Source: Streptomyces sp. Edi4 (GTDB taxonomy: Bacteria > Actinomycetota > Actinomycetes > Streptomycetales > Streptomycetaceae). Taken from it: 33,001 nucleotides of DNA. The stretch is from contig NZ_JBEJGY010000006.1 in the NCBI RefSeq assembly GCF_040253615.1, positions 1 to 33,001 of the forward strand, read 5' to 3'. This document shows, piece after piece, positions 5,769-12,698 of the stretch. The notes under the pieces were generated by a model, which ran no database searches, was not told where the DNA came from, and saw nothing but the letters and a program-made list of their open reading frames with translations. The stretch's first letter is position 1. Each line of letters opens with the position of its first letter. The translations under genes were made by a program, and so were the position numbers.

Positions 5769-8071
5769 CCCGTTTTGAGCGCATTGAGTGCTTCGGTGAG
5801 GCGGTCGAGGGTGTAGCCGTTGCCGTTGGCCAGTCCGTCGACCCGCCCGATCTTCTTGGTGGCTCCGACCGGCGTCGCCCTCAGCCGGGCCCCCAGGTCC
5901 TCGACGGTGACGTCGTCGTAGCGGCCGGGCACCGCCTTCTTCAGCAGCTCCAGGAGCCGCTCGGTGCGGGCCCGGTCCAGGCCCTCGGCGGTCACGGCCG
6001 TGATGCAGTCCGTCAGCAGCCGCAGCTTCGCGTCGGTCTCGGAGTCCACGTCGGACTGGCGCACCGCGAACCCGGACAGCGTGCCGGCCGCCTTGCGCAG
6101 CTCCCGGCCCTTGATGCAGATCTCCCGGAACGCGGGCAGCTCGATGACGTCGGACTTGAGGGTGACGTGGCCCTCGACCCCGCCGGAGTCCAGGACGAAC
6201 ACGCCCTTGTGGCTGTCGAGCAGCATGTGCGGGGCAGCGCCGGCGTTCACGGCGTCCTCGCCGAGGACCATCTTCGAGCTGTTGGCGCCCTTAACCCGGA
6301 ACGAGGCCCGCTTCGCGCACACGTCGCGCAGCTTGGTCGGTACCGAGTCGGAGTCCGGGCGCTGGGTGATGAAAAGGCCCATTCCGCCGGTGTATCGGCT
6401 GACCCGGACGAACCTGGCCATCGTCTCGACCAGCACGTCCTTGCCGTTGCGGCCGCGCTCCTTGCTCTCCGGGTCGTCGTCGGTCTTGACCTTGAGCATG
6501 GCGGCCGCGTCCAGGAGCTCCTGGAGCTCGTCGACCAGGAGCAGCGTGGGGCCGATCCCCCACTCCTTGGCCAGCTCCGGCGTCAGCTTGCCCTCGGGGC
6601 AGCGCGCCGGGTCCTCCTCGGAGAGCTGCTCCAGGCGCTCGCCGATCTCCTGCATGTCCGCGATCAAGCTGTTCAGCAGGTCCAGGAACGCGTAGATCTT
6701 CGAGGGGGTGTTGCCCGCCACGTAGGAACGGGCGATGAGCTTGGTCGCGGCCCAGTCCGGCCCCGCCTTGCCCGTCGCTACGTGGACCGTGACGTACGGG
6801 TCCAGGGCTGCGGCAGCCGCGATCAACCGCGCCAGGAACGACTTGCCGAAGCCCTGGAGCCCGCCGAGGAGAAGCGAGCTCCACAGAAGAGCGACGGAGT
6901 GACGATCGTGCCGCGGATCCGCCCCCAGCGGGACACCGTCGTTCCAGAAATCCCAGCTCTCGACGGAGACCAGCGGCGACGGGGTCTTGCCGGTGCCGTA
7001 CGGGTTCTCTTCGTCAGCCACCCAAAGGCGGAACTGGCCCTCGTGGCCCTCCTCCGACGTGTCCGTCCGCAGCTCGATGCGGGACCCCTTGATACGCAGC
7101 GCCGACGCGAGCTTGCCGACCCGGGCGACCGCGGCCGTCGCCTCCATACCGCGCGGCAGCTCCACCGTCGCAGCCCATCCCGGACCGGACGGCTCGATCA
7201 CGCCCACCAGGTGGGTCTCGTCCCGCTGCGCCTCCGTGATGATCCCCGCCTTCACCAGCGCGGTCACCAGGTCCTGCTCCCCGCGCACATCGGCGACGTC
7301 CCGCTTGACCAGACTGACCCGGCCCGCGGCCGCCAGGGTGTCGGGCACGAACCCCGCGACGACCTCACCGCCGGTGCCGGCCCCGCCGTCGCCCTCCTTG
7401 ATCAGGCTGACCTTGACCCCGTCCTGGCCTGCCGACTGAGCCGGGATCAGACCGCCCGCGCCCTCACCGCCAATGTCCGGACGGCTCAGGTACCACCACG
7501 CCACCGGGGCCGCACCCAGCGCCGCCAGCACCAGCATCGGCTCAGCCGCCATCGCGTTCAGGTAGGCCGCGCCACCGCCGACGACCATGCCCAGACGCCC
7601 GGCCTTCTTGCCCCAGCGGGCCCGGCCCAGGTCCCGGCCGGTGACGGCGAAGGTGTCGGCGGCCTCGGCCGAGCGGATGTGGAGCTGGGTCTCGGCGCCA
7701 GCCAGTTCGACCGCCAGCGCGGTCGTCTGGTCCGGGTCGGCGTGCCGGACCCGCTCGCGCAGGACCTGCACCCGGGCCCGGAGCTCGGCATCGCGCTGCT
7801 CCTGGAGGCGGCGGCGCCGGGCCTCGATGTCGCGGGCAAGGTGCTCATCGGTGACGTCGGCGGTGGAGAACCAGAGCCGCAGCCGGGCCGCGACCAGCTC
7901 GCGCTGCGCGGCGAACGCCACCTTCGTTCGACTCGACACCAAGGCGGCGTGCGCGGCCGCCCGGTTCCTCAGCCGCTCCAGACGCCCGACCTCCTCGGCG
8001 TCGACAATCTCCGCGTCGACAATGCCGTCGTCCGTGTCCGTGCTGTTCTCGGGGTGGATCTCGATGGCCAC
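5756..8071 (-). CDS. FtsK/SpoIIIE-type DNA translocase, TraB-like (771 aa)
   Basis: Start GTG 8071, with GAAGGGACA upstream. Layout: acidic N-terminus, a charged coiled coil (about 28-110), two membrane segments (about 158-195), a linker domain, then the motor. The Walker A motif is GGLQGFGKS (403-411), Walker B is TLLLVDE (509-515), and the sensor-like LFITQRPDS is at 565-573. The C-terminal 90 residues (LLELLKKAVPGRYDDVTVEDLG) look like a winged helix, as in TraB proteins, which use that domain to bind specific plasmid repeats. TraB-type proteins assemble as membrane hexamers and move double-stranded plasmid DNA between mycelia. The order DUF2637-like, small membrane protein, FtsK under a GntR repressor fits a Streptomyces tra operon. 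Whether it is the transfer motor or a partition/other translocase cannot be settled from sequence alone. Confidence 0.88.
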   Translation of the reverse strand: MAIEIHPENSTDTDDGIVDAEIVDAEEVGRLERLRNRAAAHAALVSSRTKVAFAAQRELVAARLRLWFSTADVTDEHLARDIEARRRRLQEQRDAELRARVQVLRERVRHADPDQTTALAVELAGAETQLHIRSAEAADTFAVTGRDLGRARWGKKAGRLGMVVGGGAAYLNAMAAEPMLVLAALGAAPVAWWYLSRPDIGGEGAGGLIPAQSAGQDGVKVSLIKEGDGGAGTGGEVVAGFVPDTLAAAGRVSLVKRDVADVRGEQDLVTALVKAGIITEAQRDETHLVGVIEPSGPGWAATVELPRGMEATAAVARVGKLASALRIKGSRIELRTDTSEEGHEGQFRLWVADEENPYGTGKTPSPLVSVESWDFWNDGVPLGADPRHDRHSVALLWSSLLLGGLQGFGKSFLARLIAAAAALDPYVTVHVATGKAGPDWAATKLIARSYVAGNTPSKIYAFLDLLNSLIADMQEIGERLEQLSEEDPARCPEGKLTPELAKEWGIGPTLLLVDELQELLDAAAMLKVKTDDDPESKERGRNGKDVLVETMARFVRVSRYTGGMGLFITQRPDSDSVPTKLRDVCAKRASFRVKGANSSKMVLGEDAVNAGAAPHMLLDSHKGVFVLDSGGVEGHVTLKSDVIELPAFREICIKGRELRKAAGTLSGFAVRQSDVDSETDAKLRLLTDCITAVTAEGLDRARTERLLELLKKAVPGRYDDVTVEDLGARLRATPVGATKKIGRVDGLANGNGYTLDRLTEALNALKTGQTP
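7017..7030 (-). repeat. Dispersed polar motif with one inserted base
   Basis: GCCACCCAAAGGCG inside the FtsK-like gene, minus orientation. It differs from the consensus by one extra G. Confidence 0.65.
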
Positions 8072-8110
8072 GTGCTGTCCCTTCGAGGGGCCGGGGGCAC
8101 AACGCCCCCG

Positions 8111-8175
8111 GCTAGCTGACTCGCTGACGCGCTGACTCGCTGGATCTTTGGTTCGCTGACTTGCTGGCTCGTCGG
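8111..8175. repeat. 4-bp-phased CTGA/CTCG tract B
   Basis: This tract lies between the FtsK-like gene and the signal-peptide protein. In steps of four it reads CTAG, CTGA, CTCG, CTGA, CGCG, CTGA, CTCG, CTGG, then, after a break, TTCG, CTGA, CTTG, CTGG, CTCG, TCGG. It is the same style as the tracts at 3111, 8806, 15885 and 16985. Confidence 0.75.
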
Positions 8176-8186
8176 ATTGCCCCTGC

Positions 8187-8768
8187 TCAGCGGCCCATTC
8201 CGGTCCAGATGTTGCCGAGGGAGCTCCCCACGGACCCGCTGATCTGCTGGACCAGGGGGCCTACGAAAGTCGGCGCCAGGAGCACGCCGAGGGAGATCAG
8301 CACGGCGGCGTGGAAACCGTGCACCGTGCGCTTGCGCACCAGGACGATCGCGAAGATCACGAGACCGACGCCGACCGCGACGGTGACGCTGATGCCGCCC
8401 GCGCCCGCCTGGGTGGTGAACTGCTGCTGCTGGGTGCCGACGTTGTTCGGCTGCTGGAGCCCGGTGCCGACGCCGGGGTTCTGGAGGCTCCCGTCGATGC
8501 CGGCCATTCCGGGGTTGGTGCCGTCGGCGAGGGTGACAACCGCCGTGCGGTGGGCGGCGTCAGCCTGGTAGCTCGCGGTGTCCAGACCCCGGACGTGGAG
8601 GGTGCGCCCGTCGGGCAGGGAGACCGGGGCGCCGGCCGCTCGGTCAACGGCGGCCTGGACGGTGGTGGCAGCTTCCTCGGGGGTCGTGGCGGTGGCGAGG
8701 GTGGCGGTGCCGAGAACCGCAGCAGCGGCAGCAGCGGAGACGGCAACGGCACGGATGATGCGAGGCAT
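8187..8768 (-). CDS. Signal-peptide membrane protein of the transfer operon (193 aa)
   Basis: Start ATG 8768, with GAAGGAG upstream. The N-terminus is a classic signal sequence (MPRIIRAVAVSAAAAAAVLG, cleavage likely near ATA-TTP). A small extracytoplasmic part (30-120) follows, with a Gln/Asn-rich linker. Two membrane helices come next (about 125-144 and 152-175), separated by RKRTVHG. The mature protein would have its N-terminus outside and a short cytoplasmic loop. The family is not recognised. Its place between the DUF2637-like protein and the translocase suggests a part of the transfer or spread machinery in the membrane. Phased tracts lie on both sides of the gene. Confidence 0.75.
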   Translation of the reverse strand: MPRIIRAVAVSAAAAAAVLGTATLATATTPEEAATTVQAAVDRAAGAPVSLPDGRTLHVRGLDTASYQADAAHRTAVVTLADGTNPGMAGIDGSLQNPGVGTGLQQPNNVGTQQQQFTTQAGAGGISVTVAVGVGLVIFAIVLVRKRTVHGFHAAVLISLGVLLAPTFVGPLVQQISGSVGSSLGNIWTGMGR

Positions 8769-8805
8769 GGTGTGCTCCTTCAGACAGAGGTGACTCGGGA
8801 TCGAG

Positions 8806-8875
8806 GTAGCTCGCTGGCGAGCTGGCTTGCTGATTCGTTCGCTTGCTGGCTCGCTGGCTCGTCAGCTCGCCAGCT
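8806..8875. repeat. 4-bp-phased CGCT/GGCT tract C
   Basis: In steps of four it reads AGCT, CGCT, GGCG, AGCT, GGCT, TGCT, then GATT, CGTT, CGCT, TGCT, GGCT, CGCT, GGCT, CGTC, AGCT, CGCC, AGCT. The tract fills the gap and runs over the last codons and stop of the DUF2637-like gene (stop at 8862). It contains CTGGCTCGTCAGC, shared with tracts A and E. Confidence 0.75.
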
Positions 8876-10139
8876 CTTCCTTCACGGCGTCCCGCAGACG
8901 CACCGCGTACTCGGTGCGGCAGCCGACGCGCTCGCGCACGTTCTTCGACGACAGGAGGTCGGCGTCCCCCAGCTCCATCGCCAGGGTGCGGACCATGTCA
9001 AGGTCGGCCTCCTCCAGGGGGCGCTCGATGTCCCCGAGCCCTTTACCCGCAAGGGATTCGGGGTCCTCCAGGAGTCCCTCGACAGCGGCCTTCATGCGGG
9101 CCTGGGCGGCCCGGGAGCGGGCCTCGACCTCCGGGGTGACACCGACCGTCTTGGAGCCGGTGACGCGGTACCAGGCGTCCGCCCAGATCTGCTCGGTGAC
9201 GCACTCCGCGCCCCGGGCCGACCGCATCGACTCGGCCACGTTCCACACCGAGGTGTGCCGGGTCTGGCGGTCCTTGTCCTTGCGCTGCTGCTCCTCCAGC
9301 GCCTTGCGCGCCGCGTCTTCCTTCTCCTTGCGGCGCGCCTCGTCGGCGGCCTTCTTCTCCGCCTGCTTCGCCGCCGCTTCCTTCTCGGTCTCCTTGAGCA
9401 CTTTGGCCGCCGCGTTGCGTTCACGTCGCGAGGGGATGCCGTCCCGCTTCTGCGCCTCGCCGTGCTCGTAGGCCATCAGCACGACCGGGCCGCCGATCGA
9501 GGCGATCCCGCCGATGAGTCCGGCATTGAGTCCGATCGCGGGATCGAACAGGCCGTGCCACAGGTTGATGCCTGCCGCGATCAACGCGCCGAGCATGATG
9601 CCGATCCGGTACGGCAGGACGTCCCGCCGGTGAGCGACCGCCCATGCCGCGCCGAAGGCGAGCACCAGGGCGAAGCCTTCGAGCAGCGCCGGCGCCGCGA
9701 TGAGGAACGGCCGCTCCCGGTCCCAGAACGCGACGAACTGGACCGGGGCCGCGATCGCGAGGCCGACCAGGTAAATACTCCTGGCCCCCCACTTCCACAT
9801 CCGCTCCGTACGCCGCGCCTCTTCCGCGCGCTCCGCCTCGGCCGCGGCCGACGACTCCTCCTCCGCCGCGAGCTTCTCCGCCTCAAGCTCGGCCTTGCGC
9901 CGGGCCGTCTCCATCTCGGCGAGCTTCTTGGCGTGCAGCGCCCGGTCGGCCTCCAGCTTCATCGCCGCGCGGGCATTGGACAGCCGCAGCCGCTCGGCGT
10001 CCGCCTCGGCCTTGATCCTGATCGCGTCGGCCTCGGCCCGCGCCCGGATCTCCTCCGCCGGTGTGGCGCCAGCCGCCGGCGTCTCCTCGATCGCGGCCTG
10101 GACCGTGCCCTCGTGCAGCTGCTCGTCCTGGACCGTCAT
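8862..10139 (-). CDS. DUF2637-like membrane protein with coiled coils (425 aa)
   Basis: Start ATG 10139, overlapping the upstream stop as ATGA. The architecture is a long Ala/Glu/Arg coiled coil (about 25-112), four membrane helices (about 118-137, 144-170, 178-197, 203-223), a second charged coiled coil (about 235-295), and a C-terminal soluble domain of about 130 residues. The membrane core (YLVGLAIAAPVQFVAFW, then FALVLAFGAAWAVAHRR) follows the DUF2637 pattern. In Streptomyces plasmids DUF2637/Spd-like membrane proteins accompany the TraB translocase and promote intramycelial plasmid spread. That role is inferred here from position upstream of the FtsK gene. The flanking coiled coils are longer than usual and suggest a scaffold. 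Confidence 0.75.
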   Translation of the reverse strand: MTVQDEQLHEGTVQAAIEETPAAGATPAEEIRARAEADAIRIKAEADAERLRLSNARAAMKLEADRALHAKKLAEMETARRKAELEAEKLAAEEESSAAAEAERAEEARRTERMWKWGARSIYLVGLAIAAPVQFVAFWDRERPFLIAAPALLEGFALVLAFGAAWAVAHRRDVLPYRIGIMLGALIAAGINLWHGLFDPAIGLNAGLIGGIASIGGPVVLMAYEHGEAQKRDGIPSRRERNAAAKVLKETEKEAAAKQAEKKAADEARRKEKEDAARKALEEQQRKDKDRQTRHTSVWNVAESMRSARGAECVTEQIWADAWYRVTGSKTVGVTPEVEARSRAAQARMKAAVEGLLEDPESLAGKGLGDIERPLEEADLDMVRTLAMELGDADLLSSKNVRERVGCRTEYAVRLRDAVKEELAS

Positions 10140-10348
10140 CGAGCACCACCCTTGATGGCCGCCATCAGCTCAGCCTTCGTCGCCTTCGGGTGGGTCTCGA
10201 CCCAGTCGGCGATCTCGTTCAGGCGCCGGCGGGTCAGACGGACCCTGTCGCAAGCCGTCTCCCACTCGTCGAACTCCGCACCGACCCACCCCTTCGGGTC
10301 GCCGTGCGCGGCCAGGAACTCGCTCGGGGTCGGGATGCCGCCGCTCAT
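10136..10348 (-). CDS. Small coupled protein (70 aa)
   Basis: Start ATG 10348. It overlaps by four bases both the sigma-like gene before it and the membrane protein after it (ATGA at each junction), so the three are translated as a unit. The sequence MSGGIPTPSEFLAAHGDPKG leads into two helices rich in Arg (ACDRVRLTRRRLNEIADWVE) and ends ATKAELMAAIKGGAR. It could be a small adaptor or DNA/sigma-binding protein. No family is recognised. The tight junctions make it a real gene despite its size. Confidence 0.75.
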   Translation of the reverse strand: MSGGIPTPSEFLAAHGDPKGWVGAEFDEWETACDRVRLTRRRLNEIADWVETHPKATKAELMAAIKGGAR

Positions 10349-10776
10349 GCCGCGACCTCCATCTCGCCCCGGATGAACGCGGTCAGCCGGTCCAGCGCGA
10401 TCCGCTCGTGCCCGTCCGCCTCGACCGGCGAGCCGAAGGCCGGCGCCAAGCCGACGGGGCCCTCCGATCCGAAGTCGGTCGGGAGCTCGCGGGTGTTGCG
10501 GGCCAGGCGGAAGTAGTCGACCGTGGCGCGCCGGGCGATCGTCGAGATCCAGGGGAAGGCCCGGTCGTCGCTCGCCCGGCAGGACGCCAACTTCTGCGCG
10601 ACCTTCACCCAGGTCTCCTGGGCGATGTCCTCGGCCAGCTCCCACCGGCGACCCAGACGACCGCGCAGCGTACGAACCAGACGCTCGTTGTAGATGACGA
10701 ACAGGAGCGTCAGCCGCTCCCGGTCCAGCTCAGCACCCCCTTCAGGGGCGCTGTGACCTGCTGTAACGTCAAGCAT
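10345..10776 (-). CDS. Sigma-70 region-2-only protein (143 aa)
   Basis: Start ATG 10776, with GAGAGGAG upstream. The frame reaches 10812, but the site favours the shorter form. Residues 20-95 match ECF sigma region 2: a helical LLFVIYNERLVRTLRGRLG, the core-binding/-10 segment AEDIAQETWVKVAQKLAS, and PWISTIARRATVDYFRLARN. What follows (about 48 residues) has no region 4, which normally reads the -35 element and makes ECF factors about 170-200 aa long. So the protein is truncated by design or by loss. It is the first gene of the transfer operon, under the promoter at 10965-10993. It may act as a core-RNAP binder, an anti-sigma-like modulator, or need the coupled 70-aa protein as its second half. 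Confidence 0.8.
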   Translation of the reverse strand: MLDVTAGHSAPEGGAELDRERLTLLFVIYNERLVRTLRGRLGRRWELAEDIAQETWVKVAQKLASCRASDDRAFPWISTIARRATVDYFRLARNTRELPTDFGSEGPVGLAPAFGSPVEADGHERIALDRLTAFIRGEMEVAA

Positions 10777-10937
10777 GGGGTCGTGCTCCTCTCGATGGAA
10801 CGGCCCCGGCAAGCGGCTCCCCGGCTGTCATGGCAGTCACCCGGGGAGCCGCGCCGTTTCGGGCCAGGCACTGGCCTTTTGGGCATGGCGATCACCCGGA
10901 TACAGATGGCATACCGGGTCCGTTCACCGCTTCCGCT

Positions 10938-10947
10938 GAACTAGTTC
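10938..10947. promoter_or_regulatory. GAACTAGTTC operator 1
   Basis: Perfect 10-bp palindrome about 20 bases downstream of the predicted -10 of the minus-strand transfer promoter. It is one of four identical copies in 166 bp and a likely roadblock site for the GntR repressor encoded at 11147. Confidence 0.8.
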
Positions 10948-10964
10948 TGCGGTGCGACGTGACG

Positions 10965-10993
10965 ATTAAGGCACCCTCCGGAGCCGGTGTCAA
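10965..10993 (-). promoter_or_regulatory. Promoter of the transfer operon
   Basis: On the minus strand TTGACA (10993-10988) and CTTAAT (10970-10965) are spaced by exactly 17 bases, a near-consensus housekeeping promoter. Operators at 10996-11005 (directly upstream of the -35) and 10938-10947 (downstream) bracket it. It would drive the sigma-like gene and the genes behind it. Confidence 0.75.
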
Positions 10994-10995
10994 TA

Positions 10996-11005
10996 GAACT
11001 AGTTC
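10996..11005. promoter_or_regulatory. GAACTAGTTC operator 2
   Basis: Perfect palindrome two bases upstream of the -35 box of the minus-strand transfer promoter. Binding here would cover the polymerase contact region. Confidence 0.8.
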
Positions 11006-11029
11006 AGACTCGCCGCGACCCGGAAGATT

Positions 11030-11039
11030 GAACTAGTTC
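11030..11039. promoter_or_regulatory. GAACTAGTTC operator 3
   Basis: Third identical palindrome, midway between the two divergent promoters, 34 bases from operator 2 (centre to centre) and 64 from operator 4. Confidence 0.8.
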
Positions 11040-11093
11040 TGATCTTTCGAAACGGCCTGTTCGCAAGGTACGTTGGACCCAGCCACCCGCACA

Positions 11094-11103
11094 GAACTAG
11101 TTC
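11094..11103. promoter_or_regulatory. GAACTAGTTC operator 4
   Basis: Fourth palindrome, 43 bases upstream of the GntR start. A weak plus-strand promoter can be drawn with TTGGAC at 11073-11078 and TAGTTC at 11098-11103 (19-base spacer), in which case this operator overlaps the -10 and gives autorepression. Confidence 0.75.
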
Positions 11104-11146
11104 TGACAGACTGGGGCACGCGCAACCACACACAAGGGAGCAGGGC

Positions 11147-11923
11147 GTGGAGGAAAGCAAGATCCCGAAGGTGCAGCGACTCGCTGCCGAGCTTCGAGAC
11201 AAGATCCGACGGGGCGTGTATCCGCCCGGGTCCCCCCTGCCCAAGGTGCGCGACCTCCAGGAGTCTGAGGGCGTCGCCTTCCAGACGGCCCGAGACGTAT
11301 ACAAGGTGCTGGAAGACGAGGGCCTCATCGTTTCTCGGCGGGGGGAGGGAACGTTCGTCTCTCCGATCCTTGGCAAGATCCACCGCGACGGAACCGGCCG
11401 ATACATCAAGGCCGCACGCGAGGAAGATGGTGCACGCGGGGCCTTCGCCAGCGAGATCGCTCGCCTCGGCATGTCACCGAACTCCGAGACGGTGATCAGC
11501 CGTCTCAAGCCCCCTTCCCGGATCTCCCAGATCTTGGGCACCCACCGCTCCGCGAAGGTTCTAGTCCGCGCTCGAACCATGCGTGCGAACGAGAGTGTCG
11601 TACAGGTCGCCAGCTCGTACTTCCCTGGCGACATTGCCTTCGACACTCAGCTCGAAGAGCAGGACACGGGTCAGGGCGGTAGCAAATCCCGTCTGGCCGA
11701 AGCTGGGTACGCGCAAGTGCGGATCCGCGAAGAGATCAACGTACGACCTCCGACGAAGGACGAAGCGGAGGTTCTCCAAATCCCGGCGTCCCGTCAGGTC
11801 TACGAGATCACTCACGTTGGTCTCACTGCTGAGGGACGAGCCGTAGAAGTTTGCGTCCACGTCCTGCCAACCACTCTCTGGTCGCTCAGCTATGAGTGGC
11901 CCATCGACCAACCTGAATCCTGA
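11147..11923 (+). CDS. GntR/HutC-type repressor with UTRA domain, KorSA-like (258 aa)
   Basis: Start GTG 11147, with AAGGGAG upstream. Residues 1-75 form the GntR winged helix: KIPKVQRLAAELRDKIRRGV, then PPGSPLPKVRDLQESEGV, FQTARDVYKVLEDEGL and the wing RRGEGTFVSP. A linker leads to the UTRA effector domain (about 120-250), with VRARTMRANESVVQVASSYF and VYEITHVGLTAEGRAVEVCV. GntR/UTRA proteins of this type (KorSA of pSAM2, TraR of other plasmids) repress transfer genes in Streptomyces. The four GAACTAGTTC palindromes in its upstream region are the natural operators, covering the transfer promoter and probably its own. The effector ligand is unknown. Confidence 0.88.
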   Translation: MEESKIPKVQRLAAELRDKIRRGVYPPGSPLPKVRDLQESEGVAFQTARDVYKVLEDEGLIVSRRGEGTFVSPILGKIHRDGTGRYIKAAREEDGARGAFASEIARLGMSPNSETVISRLKPPSRISQILGTHRSAKVLVRARTMRANESVVQVASSYFPGDIAFDTQLEEQDTGQGGSKSRLAEAGYAQVRIREEINVRPPTKDEAEVLQIPASRQVYEITHVGLTAEGRAVEVCVHVLPTTLWSLSYEWPIDQPES

Positions 11924-11934
11924 AAGGACCCATC

Positions 11935-12483
11935 TTGAGCACCAACGACGCCATCGTCCGTGACGCGACTGAGCGCTACCGGAAGGAACGCCGCGAAGCT
12001 GGCGAGAGCCGCGGAGCGTTCGAGACCGAGATCCGTCGCCTCGGCGGGACGCCTCGCGTAGAGACGACCGTTAGTCGCTCCGCAGCTCCGGCTCACGTGG
12101 CCTCCATCCTCGACATCTCCGCTACAGAGGAGACCTTGGTCAGGGCCCGTCGTATGTACAACGGCGACAAGCTCGTGCAGCTTGCCAACTCCTACGTGCC
12201 CCTCGACGTCGCCGAGGCTGCCGGAATTGAGAATCCGGACCCGGGCAAGGGCGGGATCATCAGCCGCATGGCCGAGGCCGGGTTCGAACAAACCGAGGTC
12301 ATCGAGGAGGTAGTGCAGTACGAGGCGACCTCCGTCGAGTCCGAAGCATTCGGCGTCGAGGTCGGAACCAACCTCATGCAGATCACCCACGTCGGCTACA
12401 CCGCGGCCGGCCGCGCAGTCGAGGTCACCGTCCACCGCCCGTGCCCTGGGTGGGTCCTTCGGTTCAGCGCCCCACTCACCTGA
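11935..12483 (+). CDS. Stand-alone UTRA protein, GntR paralogue without DNA-binding domain (182 aa)
   Basis: Start TTG 11935, with AAAGGA upstream, 11 bases after the repressor gene. The whole protein aligns with residues 85-250 of its neighbour: RYRKERREAGESRGAFETEIRR, LVRARRMYNGDKLVQLANSY, GKGGIISRMAEAGF, and LMQITHVGYTAAGRAVEVTV. The winged helix is missing and the start with its own ribosome site shows this is not a recent truncation. It is probably a co-regulator that binds the same or a related ligand and forms mixed dimers with the repressor, or an antagonist. This is inference. Only the homology and the missing domain are seen. Confidence 0.82.
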   Translation: MSTNDAIVRDATERYRKERREAGESRGAFETEIRRLGGTPRVETTVSRSAAPAHVASILDISATEETLVRARRMYNGDKLVQLANSYVPLDVAEAAGIENPDPGKGGIISRMAEAGFEQTEVIEEVVQYEATSVESEAFGVEVGTNLMQITHVGYTAAGRAVEVTVHRPCPGWVLRFSAPLT

Positions 12484-12490
12484 ACACCTT

Positions 12491-12520
12491 GAGGCTCGCA
12501 GCCCTGGAGCTGCGGGCCTC
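12491..12520 (+). terminator. Terminator after the UTRA pair
   Basis: GAGGC-x-CGCAG (12491-12501) pairs with CTGCG-x-GCCTC (12510-12520) around a short loop, 8 bases after the stop codon of the UTRA-only gene. Typical actinomycete hairpin terminator. Confidence 0.65.
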
Positions 12521-12540
12521 TCTGGGCCTCCCATTTCGGC

Positions 12541-12698
12541 ACTAAAACGGCAGACCGGAATTTACGAGCTGCCCTATTTCGCGATCAAGGGGCAGGATTG
12601 GCCCCTAAACGCGAAAGGCGCCCCGGCCAGGGCGCCTAAGCGGTACTGCAAGGCCGGGATAGGAGCCCGGCGAAGTTCGAGCGATAGGAGCGCTCCCC
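12541..12698 (+). promoter_or_regulatory. Structured leader region upstream of prim-pol
   Basis: This stretch is less G+C-rich than its surroundings. It contains nested dyads: TTTCGCG (12577-12583) with CGCGAAA (12610-12616) enclosing GGGGC (12589-12593) with GCCCC (12601-12605), then GGCGCCC (12617-12623) with GGGCGCC (12630-12636). Together they could fold into a long leader RNA or a terminator/attenuator ahead of the replication genes. I see no clear promoter hexamers. Confidence 0.5.

Noticed and set aside
5390..8119. 909-aa plus-strand open frame
   Set aside because: Antisense of the FtsK-like gene. The minus strand has Walker motifs, membrane segments and a ribosome site. The plus frame is low-complexity Gly/Arg/Asp-rich with no domain, a common effect of high G+C third positions.
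8310..10376. 688-aa plus-strand open frame
   Set aside because: Shadow of the signal-peptide and DUF2637-like genes, with Arg/Leu/Gly-rich content and no recognisable fold.
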